From Oligoflexales bacterium (GTDB lineage: Bacteria; Bdellovibrionota_B; Oligoflexia; Oligoflexales; JAGOVF01), in the NCBI GenBank assembly GCA_018060885.1, contig JAGOVF010000017.1:1-37743 (forward strand): a stretch of 37,743 bases of DNA, given 5' to 3'. The notes beneath the pieces were generated by a model that worked only from the letters and a program-made list of their open reading frames with translations, had not been told where the DNA came from and searched no databases. Position 1 is the first letter of the stretch. Every line of letters starts with the position of its first letter. Both the position numbers and the translations under genes were made by a program. Positions 1 to 6,301 of this stretch are shown piece by piece.

Positions 1-92
1 GGATGCTTAAAAGGAGGATAGCGCATGAAAAAAGACGCACCGATACCTTCTTGCAACTCGAGACGCTAAAAAAAATTAGCAACTCGCGTTAA
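1..92 (+). CDS. Possible 3' end of a gene entering from the left (partial)
   Basis: The third forward frame is open from the window edge to a TAA at 90-92. It encodes about 29 residues rich in Lys, Arg and Glu with helix-like spacing, ending in KKISNSR. Such a charged tail would fit the C-terminus of a real protein, but the stretch is too short to assign. It would converge with, and overlap by 27 bases, the minus-strand lipoprotein gene that ends at 66. The alternative is non-coding DNA between genes. Upstream sequence is needed to decide. Confidence 0.28.
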   Translation, partial: MLKRRIAHEKRRTDTFLQLETLKKISNSR

Positions 93-407
93 CGAAAAAA
101 AATAAAAAAGAAACGTGAGGATTTGGGGTTTTATATACGTTGCAGAAAAGTCTTCTCGAACATCGTAGTAATAAACCACATGAGGTCCTCCACCGACAGA
201 ATAAGCTCGATCATCACTCCAAACCCATTTTCCTACTAGAGGGTATTTAGGCGGCCTTACCCATTTTCTTTCAGGCTCGTCTTCAACAAGTTTTGTCCCC
301 TGATCATCTTTTTGGCCATCTTGATTATTTGATTTATCGTCTTTTCCACATGCAAAGATGAATAGAGACAAAGTTAAAAGTATAATTTTTGAAAAATGTG
401 TTTTCAT
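66..407 (-). CDS. Small lipoprotein of unknown function
   Basis: The product has 113 residues when started at the ATG at 405-407, which opens a classic lipoprotein signal: MKTH, a hydrophobic stretch, then a lipobox-like IFAC with the acylated Cys at about residue 20. An in-frame upstream ATG at 468-470 is rejected because it lies on the -10 element of the promoter. The mature part starts with a Lys/Asp/Asn-rich linker, followed by a PLVGKWVWSDD segment resembling the start of lipocalin-like domains. The last ~20 residues are hydrophobic and Phe-rich and are read from T-runs on the minus strand, so the C-terminus may be degraded or frame-shifted. GGAG lies 12 bases before the start. Real gene likely; function unknown. 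Confidence 0.6.
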   Translation of the reverse strand: MKTHFSKIILLTLSLFIFACGKDDKSNNQDGQKDDQGTKLVEDEPERKWVRPPKYPLVGKWVWSDDRAYSVGGGPHVVYYYDVREDFSATYIKPQILTFLFYFFSLTRVANFF

Positions 408-465
408 AATAAAATCTATCTCCAAAATTGATCTCGATAGTTCATTTCGCAGCGAAACGAATGGC

Positions 466-494
466 GTCATATCAAAATGACACTTTTATGTCAA
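466..494 (-). promoter_or_regulatory. Sigma-70-type promoter of the small lipoprotein gene
   Basis: On the minus strand a perfect -35 TTGACA (489-494) is followed after 17 bases by TATGAC (466-471, four of six matches to the -10 consensus). Transcription would start near 459, giving a leader of about 50 bases before the ATG at 407. This supports the downstream start codon. Confidence 0.5.
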
Positions 495-565
495 TTTCTA
501 TGAAAACGCGCTAATTAGCTGATGCAGGTGGCTGGGAATATTCGGAGACTTGGAAGACAAAAATG

Positions 566-616
566 GAGTTCGAGTTAAGCCTCGACCCATCTCATCTCGA
601 ATTCTATTTTTTCTTT
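566..616. terminator. Bidirectional terminator-like hairpin
   Basis: GAGTTCGAG (566-574) pairs with CTCGAATTC (596-604), a 9-bp stem with one G-T pair and a 21-base loop. It is followed on the + strand by TATTTTTTCTTT. On the minus strand the same stem is followed by CCATTTTTG. It lies between the tRNA-Asp gene and the small lipoprotein gene and could insulate both. The long loop lowers confidence. Confidence 0.4.
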
Positions 617-632
617 AGACAAGGAAGATAAG

Positions 633-681
633 AAAAAACGCGAAGGAGTTTACTTTATGCGTAAATGACTGAGCGTTTTTT
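633..681 (-). terminator. Terminator-like inverted repeat downstream of tRNA-Asp
   Basis: AAAAAACGC (633-641) is the complement of GCGTTTTTT (673-681). A nested ACGC/GCGT pair gives a shorter hairpin ending in a T-run on the minus strand. It lies about 40-90 bases past the tRNA 3' end and is the most likely end of that transcript. Large loop and few G-C pairs make it moderate at best. Confidence 0.35.
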
Positions 682-719
682 ATTATCTGACGAAGTATAA
701 AGGAAAAAGAGAAGAGAGA

Positions 720-796
<77 letters not shown>

Positions 797-816
797 GCAG
801 AGCGAAATGAGCTAGG

Positions 817-846
817 ATCTTAGCTCAGCTGAACAAAAAATGTCAA
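817..846 (-). promoter_or_regulatory. Promoter of tRNA-Asp overlapping the ctaF stop codon
   Basis: The minus strand shows a perfect -35 TTGACA (841-846), an 18-base spacer and TAAGAT (817-822, four of six -10 matches). The -35 contains the ctaF stop codon (843-845). A 7-bp hairpin, TGAGCTA/TAGCTCA, spans the -10. This may partly separate oxidase from tRNA transcription. Confidence 0.45.
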
Positions 847-1211
847 TGACTATTATCGCTTGAACTGACTTCTGATGGTATTGGTTTTCTGAATTTTTTA
901 TCCTTGTAATCATGATCGCGGAAGAAAATGTCAGACGCAGTCAACAAAATAAATATAAACACAAACAAAAAAGAGCCTAAAAAATAGACCTTGTTTGCTG
1001 CCTCGTCAAACTTTAATCCCATAAAATAGGCACAAACAAAATATGCCTTTGTCGACGCGATAAGCATAGCAAGAGCAAAATCAAAGGCGCCAAAATCCAT
1101 AGCTGCGGTTATAACCGTTATTATAGTCCCGAGTATCAAGAGCCCGAAGACCTTGTAGGCCATTTTATCTTCTAAAATATAGTGTTCATGGTGTTCGTCA
1201 TGCGCGGACAT
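843..1211 (-). CDS. ctaF: Cytochrome c oxidase subunit IV (caa3 type)
   Basis: This is the small accessory membrane subunit of an aa3/caa3 terminal oxidase in the cytoplasmic membrane. The 122 residues start with a His-rich segment (HDEHHEHY), followed by three hydrophobic helices at about 18-38, 44-64 and 74-94 and a charged C-terminal tail. This is the layout of the prokaryotic COX4 family. It is the last gene of the oxidase cluster, 61 bases after subunit III, with GGAAG ahead of the ATG. The family call rests as much on position and topology as on sequence. A tRNA-Asp promoter overlaps its stop codon. Confidence 0.85.
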   Translation of the reverse strand: MSAHDEHHEHYILEDKMAYKVFGLLILGTIITVITAAMDFGAFDFALAMLIASTKAYFVCAYFMGLKFDEAANKVYFLGSFLFVFIFILLTASDIFFRDHDYKDKKFRKPIPSEVSSSDNSH

Positions 1212-1272
1212 ATGAGCTTCCTTATCCCTAAAGTATTAGTAGCTTAGCAATCAATAAAATAAGCACCTTTTT

Positions 1273-1920
1273 CTAGATCAAATATAGCAATGGAAATAAA
1301 TAAATCCAAACAAGGTCAACAAAGTGCCAATAAAGCCCTACCATCTCGACCGGAGTATAGTACTTAGGGCCAAATTCACCGCGGCGCGCTCGTAAGAGTA
1401 TCCAAAATATAACGACCATCCCACCTACTACGTGGATTCCGTGAAGACCTGTCATTATGAAATAGAGCGAAAAGAACAAAGGGCTGTTTGGGTCAGTTAC
1501 AGCTGTATTAGAAAAGCTTCCGGCGGTGGTGATTCCAATATGCAGCTTATGGCTATACTCAAAATATTTTACAACTAAAAACCCCAGCGCAAAAAGCAAG
1601 GTGAGAGCCAAACCCCAAACAGTGCGTTGTTTGTTGCCACGTTGGGCACCGCTCACGGCCATTGCCATCGACAAACTACTAGAAATGAGAATAATTGTGT
1701 TCAATCCACCCATACGCGGATCAAGGAAGGTCGCCCCTTCGACAAAAGACGCCGGATAGAGACCTCGAAGCAACGCATACATCACAAAAAGCGGGGCAAA
1801 AAACAACACCTCTTGTAATAAGAATAGCCACATGCCTTGTTTGCAAGTCACAAATTCGTGATCACCACTCTTAAAATGGTGGGCGTGATGATGGTCTGAT
1901 CCCGCCGCCGCTGTGCTCAT
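1273..1920 (-). CDS. ctaE: Cytochrome c oxidase subunit III
   Basis: Integral membrane subunit III of the haem-copper oxidase. The 215-residue protein is the short five-helix form typical of bacterial caa3 oxidases, lacking the first two helices of the mitochondrial type. Recognisable family segments are KQGMWLFLLQEVLFF near the start, GLHGIHVVGGM around 160, and the C-terminal GLYWHFVDLVWIYLFPLLYL. A His-rich N-terminus (SDHHHAHH) precedes the first helix. It lies between subunit I (68-base gap) and subunit IV, and the cluster is co-directional, so co-transcription is expected. Confidence 0.95.
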   Translation of the reverse strand: MSTAAAGSDHHHAHHFKSGDHEFVTCKQGMWLFLLQEVLFFAPLFVMYALLRGLYPASFVEGATFLDPRMGGLNTIILISSSLSMAMAVSGAQRGNKQRTVWGLALTLLFALGFLVVKYFEYSHKLHIGITTAGSFSNTAVTDPNSPLFFSLYFIMTGLHGIHVVGGMVVIFWILLRARRGEFGPKYYTPVEMVGLYWHFVDLVWIYLFPLLYLI

Positions 1921-1988
1921 AAGTTACTCCCTTTTCATTCACGAAAAACAAACTAACAGTTGCGAACAACCTGCTGACTACTTTCGAA

Positions 1989-3581
1989 CTAATTTTTCAT
2001 CTTTGTATAATCATAGGGCCCACTAGTAACAACCGGGTCTACCAAAAAGTTCTCATGAGGCGGCGGAGATGCTGTCATCCACTCAAGTGTCGCCGCACCC
2101 CAAGGATTAGCAGGTGCTTTCTCTCCAGAAATAAGAGCTTTGGCTAGATAAATTGCCGCCCATACAAATCCAGTCGCGATCATAAATGCGCCGACGGTAG
2201 AAATTTGGTTCATCGTAGTAAACTCAGGCGCGTAATCATAGTAACGACGCGGCATACCTTGCGTGCCTGCAATAAATTGCGGCATAAAAGTTAAATTGAA
2301 ACCAACAAATACTAAAAACCAACTTACAAAGGCCGCAGACTCGTTATACATTTTTCCGAAAAACTTCGGGAACCAATAGTGGATACCACCCATCATTGCC
2401 ATCAATGCGCCACCAACCATAGTGTAGTGAAAATGTGCGACGACGAAATAAGTATCATGTAAATGGATATCTGTTGCAATCGTTGATAGAAAAATCCCCG
2501 TCAAACCACCGACTGTAAAAACGAAAATAAAAGCAAAGGCCCACCACATCGGCGCCTTCAGAATAATACGACCTTGAAACATCGTTGCTACCCAGGAGAA
2601 GACTTTTATACCAGTCGCCACCCCGACAAGCTTAGTCAACATAGAAAAGATAAAACTCGAAGTATCTGATTGGCCACTCGTGTACATATGGTGACCCCAG
2701 ACTATAAACGAAACGACCGCTATACCAAAAATCGCCGCAGCCATTGCCTTATAACCAAAGATTTCTTTCCTAGAAAAAACGGGAATAATTTCATTTATAA
2801 TTCCCATTGCTGGCAGAATCATGATGTACACAGCCGGATGCGAATAGAACCAAAAAAAGTGCTGAAAAAGCACCGGATCGCCGCCAAGCTTAGGATCAAA
2901 AAATCCAATGCCAAACATTCTCTCGAGCATAAGCAAGCCGAGAGTCAACGCAAGTGCAGGAGTCGCGAGGAGCTGAATGATATTTGTTGCATAAACCGCC
3001 CAAATAAAAAGCGGTAAGCGATCCCATGTTAGGCCTTCAGCGCGCAACTTATGCACTGAGGCGATAAAATTTATCGCTGTAAAAATACCACCAAAACCCA
3101 TCACAAAAGCACCTAATAAAACTAAAGTCGTACTCGCTCGCGAAGAAATCGAAATAGGTGTATAGAAAGTCCAGCCAGTATCTAATCCCTTGAGAGCCAT
3201 TGTAGAAGCAGCAATCGCAGCTCCAGCTAACCAGACCCAATACGATGCGAGGTTTAAACGCGGAAAGGCAACGTCTTTGGCACCAAGTTGCATGGGTAGT
3301 ACAAAGTTGCCAATCGCCGCTGGGATCATTGGAATAATGACCATAAATACCATGATGGTACCATGGTAGCTAAAAGCTTGATTATAGGAATCTGCCGACA
3401 TGATAGTTTTGCCAGGTGACCACAACTCTGTTCTTACTAGGAGCGCAAAAATCCCCCCGACTAAGAAAAACAAAAGTGTCGTGAACATATACATCACACC
3501 AATGCGCTTATGGTCTAAAGTTGACATCCAAGACCAGATGCCTTTTTCATGATTCAAATAATTACTATCCGCATGTCCCAT
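1989..3581 (-). CDS. ctaD: Cytochrome c oxidase subunit I, A2-type haem-copper oxidase
   Basis: Catalytic subunit that reduces O2 to water at the haem a3-CuB centre while pumping protons. The 530 residues carry all metal ligands: His73 for haem a; His248, His297 and His298 for CuB; His383 for haem a3; His385 for haem a. Tyr252 is the expected cross-linked Tyr. Lys326 (GIKVFSW) marks the K-channel and Asp103 (GAKDVAFPRLN) the D-channel entrance. The usual HPEVY glutamate is Ala250, and a Tyr-Ser pair precedes the His (YSHPAVY, 246-252), which defines the A2 subclass known from Rhodothermus and Thermus caa3 enzymes. It sits between ctaC and ctaE in the operon. Confidence 0.97.
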   Translation of the reverse strand: MGHADSNYLNHEKGIWSWMSTLDHKRIGVMYMFTTLLFFLVGGIFALLVRTELWSPGKTIMSADSYNQAFSYHGTIMVFMVIIPMIPAAIGNFVLPMQLGAKDVAFPRLNLASYWVWLAGAAIAASTMALKGLDTGWTFYTPISISSRASTTLVLLGAFVMGFGGIFTAINFIASVHKLRAEGLTWDRLPLFIWAVYATNIIQLLATPALALTLGLLMLERMFGIGFFDPKLGGDPVLFQHFFWFYSHPAVYIMILPAMGIINEIIPVFSRKEIFGYKAMAAAIFGIAVVSFIVWGHHMYTSGQSDTSSFIFSMLTKLVGVATGIKVFSWVATMFQGRIILKAPMWWAFAFIFVFTVGGLTGIFLSTIATDIHLHDTYFVVAHFHYTMVGGALMAMMGGIHYWFPKFFGKMYNESAAFVSWFLVFVGFNLTFMPQFIAGTQGMPRRYYDYAPEFTTMNQISTVGAFMIATGFVWAAIYLAKALISGEKAPANPWGAATLEWMTASPPPHENFLVDPVVTSGPYDYTKMKN

Positions 3582-3647
3582 TTAAATACTCTCCTATCAA
3601 TAAACTCTACACTGCAATTGAATTAAATTTCTAAGTTAGAAATATCG

Positions 3648-4595
3648 CTATTTTAGGCTTTGTATATAAGCTATAACCGCATTAATCTCCGCATCGGTAA
3701 TATTACCCTTATAAGTCGGCATCTGGCCGGCTTGAAAGCCAGCTACAACTTTTGCATTAGGTTCGATGATCGACTCCCTAATATATGCCTCATCCACGGC
3801 GACAGAACTGCCATCAGCAAACTTTTCAGTCTTACTCCACAATCCTTTGAAACTAGGACCAACAAGTTGCGAGCCGTCTACAGAATGGCAACCCGCACAA
3901 GCCTTGCGCTTAAATACAATTTCACCTTGCTGTGCGAGAGACAAATTCTCGTCCAAAGCACCGTCTTTTTTGCTACGCCACTCTTCGAAATCGGTCGGAC
4001 TCAAGGCAATGACTTTTCCAATCATCCCCGAATGTGTCGTTCCACAATATTCAGCACAATAAATTACATGCTCTCCTGGCTTTTCAACTTTAAACCAGAC
4101 CTTGCTAAATGCTCCAGGCACGATGTCTTTTTTGATACGAAAATCCGGTACGAAAAAGGCATGAAGCACATCCGAAGAAGTCATATTCAATACCACTGGA
4201 CGACCAGCTGGCACATAGAGCTCGTTAATTGTGCTCTTACCTTCGTTATATTGGAATTCAAATAGCCATTGTTTTGCATTGACATGAATTTCATAGGCAT
4301 TACCAGGCGTGACCGTCATATCCTTATAAACAACGAAGCCCCAAGCAAAAACCACTGCCAAAATGACGGTTGGAATCAAAGTCCAAGCGATTTCAAGTGG
4401 CGCATGGTGATTGATATTACCAACTTTTGTGTTTTTACCATCGCGGTACTTGATGACAAACCACACCATGACGCCCATAACAAGCACGAGGAAAAACAAA
4501 CTGAGATAAAATAGGAAAATAAAGAGAAGGTCATGTTCTACTGCAATCTTAGTGGCCTGAGGCGGCAGCATTCCGAATAAAGGCTTGTCTGACAT
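3648..4595 (-). CDS. ctaC: Cytochrome c oxidase subunit II fused to cytochrome c (caa3)
   Basis: Electron-entry subunit of the caa3 oxidase. From the ATG at 4593-4595 it has 315 residues. There are two membrane helices at about 23-48 and 68-90, then a periplasmic cupredoxin domain with CuA ligands His145, Cys180, Glu182, Cys184, His188 and Met191. A C-terminal class I cytochrome c domain has the haem site CAGCH (233-237) and axial Met292 in MPTYKG. The fused haem domain makes this caa3 rather than aa3. An in-frame TTG six bases upstream is less likely because GGGAG lies only 4 bases before it but 10 before the ATG. It follows the sco gene by 35 bases. Confidence 0.96.
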   Translation of the reverse strand: MSDKPLFGMLPPQATKIAVEHDLLFIFLFYLSLFFLVLVMGVMVWFVIKYRDGKNTKVGNINHHAPLEIAWTLIPTVILAVVFAWGFVVYKDMTVTPGNAYEIHVNAKQWLFEFQYNEGKSTINELYVPAGRPVVLNMTSSDVLHAFFVPDFRIKKDIVPGAFSKVWFKVEKPGEHVIYCAEYCGTTHSGMIGKVIALSPTDFEEWRSKKDGALDENLSLAQQGEIVFKRKACAGCHSVDGSQLVGPSFKGLWSKTEKFADGSSVAVDEAYIRESIIEPNAKVVAGFQAGQMPTYKGNITDAEINAVIAYIQSLK

Positions 4596-4630
4596 GCGCA
4601 AAAAACTCCCACAAAAAAGTCTAATACCTA

Positions 4631-5599
4631 CTACGCATTCGCGGTAAAAATTTCTCTACCCCAAAACCAAAATAAATATGAAAAAAGGAAGATGGCTACC
4701 ATTATAGACGAATACTGAACAATGTTAAAGGCTAGTGCTGCGTATCCGCCTTTGTTTGGATCATAACGAAAACAAAACATAAGGGCCTGCTCAATGAAAG
4801 TACCGACTTTACCTTCCCCTGACTCAATTAAAGCAAGACGAACATCTTGAGGCTTAAACTGCACACCATGTAAATAGCGTGAAATCTTTCCCTCTGGGGT
4901 TAGAAAAATCATTGCCGAACTATGGGCGAACTGATCGGTACTTTCATCATAAATATATCGAAATCCCACTTGTTGAGTCAGAGCTTTTATAGCAGCTTCT
5001 TCTCCCGTCAAAAAGTGCCAGCCCCTCTCAGCTCCCATGCGGCCATACTCTTTGATAAAAAAATCTTTTTTTGCTGTTGCTTCTTCCGGAGTATTACGAG
5101 CATCGAAGCTCACTGTGACAATTTCAAATTCTTTTCCTATTGTCCAATCTTGCGAACGCACGACGGAAGAAACACCATTGAGCAATATATTGCAGATATT
5201 TTCACAACCATAATAGGCGAGAACAAGTACAACTGGTTTCTTTGCAGAAAAAAATTCTGCTAACTCTACACTCTTGCCTTCTTCATTTTTAAATGTCAGC
5301 CCCGAAAAATCTAGAGTCTGGCCGAGTTTTTCATCTAAACCCACCTGCTTCAATTGTTCAGGAGCGATAGTTGAAGAAGTCCTTTCTGGGTCTGGCATAG
5401 GCGCGGACATCTTAGGCAAAGCGCTGAGTTGGCTTGCCCCAGACAATAAAAGCACAAAAACGCTAAGCAAATGCGCTAAGGCACTAGGCAGAACCAGGCA
5501 ATGAGCAGCTTTTTGCCTGGCGTTTAACAAATGGAATTTTACTTTTGAGTGCAATTTTTTAGGCCTTTTCGGGATTTGAAACCTATTTGAACAGAACAC
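4631..5599 (-). CDS. SCO1/SenC-family copper chaperone for the CuA site
   Basis: Thioredoxin-fold copper chaperone that metallates or reduces the CuA centre of subunit II. The 322-residue frame has a hydrophobic export segment at about 38-60, then the Sco domain with copper ligands in CENIC (Cys132, Cys136) and His226 (FAHSSAM). An extra C-terminal membrane helix lies at about 293-313, unusual for canonical Sco1 but consistent with subtypes encoded beside caa3 oxidases. The given start is GTG at 5599 without a clear ribosome site. A TTG at 5552-5554 preceded by AAAAGG is a plausible alternative and still keeps the signal segment. It is the first gene of the oxidase operon. Confidence 0.9.
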   Translation of the reverse strand: MFCSNRFQIPKRPKKLHSKVKFHLLNARQKAAHCLVLPSALAHLLSVFVLLLSGASQLSALPKMSAPMPDPERTSSTIAPEQLKQVGLDEKLGQTLDFSGLTFKNEEGKSVELAEFFSAKKPVVLVLAYYGCENICNILLNGVSSVVRSQDWTIGKEFEIVTVSFDARNTPEEATAKKDFFIKEYGRMGAERGWHFLTGEEAAIKALTQQVGFRYIYDESTDQFAHSSAMIFLTPEGKISRYLHGVQFKPQDVRLALIESGEGKVGTFIEQALMFCFRYDPNKGGYAALAFNIVQYSSIMVAIFLFSYLFWFWGREIFTANA

Positions 5600-5650
5600 A
5601 TTTGCTTTGATAAACTATTTCAACACTGTAAAGTTCGCCTATTACTTAAA

Positions 5651-5670
5651 GGCCTTTTTCTCAAAAGGTC
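5651..5670. promoter_or_regulatory. Inverted repeat upstream of the oxidase operon
   Basis: GGCCTTTT (5651-5658) pairs with AAAAGGTC (5663-5670), one G-T pair, with a four-base loop. It lies about 50-70 bases upstream of the sco start, next to a TTGACC that resembles a -35 on the minus strand. No convincing -10 was found at the right spacing. It may be an operator or a leader hairpin. The remainder of 5600-5741 shows no gene. Confidence 0.25.
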
Positions 5671-5741
5671 AATAAATATTCATAGGATATCTAATGTTTT
5701 TATTTTGGCTTTACGAAGCTTGTTAAAAATTTGAATTCCAA

Positions 5742-5770
5742 AATAAAAAAAACCGCCTGTTAGGCGGTTT
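5742..5770 (-). terminator. Strong intrinsic terminator of rplX
   Basis: AAACCGCC (5750-5757) and GGCGGTTT (5763-5770) form a perfect 8-bp stem with loop TGTTA. On the minus strand it is followed by a run of T residues and TATTTT. It begins 31 bases past the rplX stop codon. Confidence 0.9.
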
Positions 5771-5800
5771 CCATGACATTTAAGATTGAAAAAAGCTTTA

Positions 5801-6157
5801 CTACACCACAGAACCTGAAGCTTTAGCTACGCGGCTCTTTTTGCCGCCTTCAATACGAAAGCCTAGTCGAGTGCCTTTTTTAGTTTTTGCATCATAAAGA
5901 GCAACATTACTAATATGCAGTGACTTCGCTTTATCGACAATACCACCCTCAGGAGCACTACGGCTAGAGTTTGGTCTAGTGTGGCGCTTCCACATATTCA
6001 CACCTGAGACATAAACTCTTTGGCGATCATCGTCAAAACTCTCGATTTTTCCGCGAGAATCTTTAAACTTACCGGTTAGTACGATGACTTCATCGCCTTT
6101 GCGCAGTTTTGTTTTCATTCTTTTTACTGGGACTTTAGTTGGCTTTAGTAAACTCAT
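5801..6157 (-). CDS. rplX: 50S ribosomal protein L24
   Basis: L24 binds 23S rRNA early in large-subunit assembly. The 118-residue product has the KOW motif at about 20-46 (KGDEVIVLTGKFKDSRGKI). Family-typical segments follow: GVNMWKRHTRP, GGIVDKAKSLHISNVALYD and RLGFRIEGGKK. There is a short basic N-terminal extension relative to the usual ~104 residues. The start at 6157 is chosen over the ATG at 6178 because the predicted transcription start falls on the latter and GAAG precedes the former. The gene is alone, with its own promoter and terminator, rather than inside an S10/spc-type ribosomal operon. Whether another L24 copy exists cannot be told from this window. Confidence 0.93.
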   Translation of the reverse strand: MSLLKPTKVPVKRMKTKLRKGDEVIVLTGKFKDSRGKIESFDDDRQRVYVSGVNMWKRHTRPNSSRSAPEGGIVDKAKSLHISNVALYDAKTKKGTRLGFRIEGGKKSRVAKASGSVV

Positions 6158-6183
6158 GTTCTTCAAACCTATTTTCATTAGTA

Positions 6184-6212
6184 TTTATATAAAAATTAGC
6201 TAGACTCAACAA
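6184..6212 (-). promoter_or_regulatory. Promoter of rplX
   Basis: On the minus strand TTGTTG (6207-6212) is followed after 17 bases by TATAAA (6184-6189). The predicted start, near 6177, leaves a leader of about 20 bases before the ATG at 6157. Nothing comparable was found in the 120-base gap for the divergent dsbD. Confidence 0.5.
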
Positions 6213-6301
6213 CTTGCAGATGCTGAGCTAGGCGTTGTATGCGAAAATACAGTTAAAATCAAGTGACAATTTAATAATTTTGTAGAACGAACCGAATTCA
6301 T

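Noticed and set aside
12..69. A 14-codon + strand ORF (ATG at 25) with an excellent AGGAGG ribosome site seven bases upstream.
   Set aside because: The AGGAGG is also explained as two Arg codons in a longer open frame, and nothing follows that a leader peptide would regulate.
643..664. A three-codon ORF (ATG CGT AAA TGA) behind AAGGAG inside the terminator-like repeat.
   Set aside because: Too short to support as a gene and lies within the loop of a hairpin on the other strand.
2670..3017. Long + strand open frame opposite ctaD.
   Set aside because: Shadow of a strongly conserved gene, no ribosome site, low-quality composition. The same applies to other open frames opposite ctaC, mfd, nuoL and nuoM.
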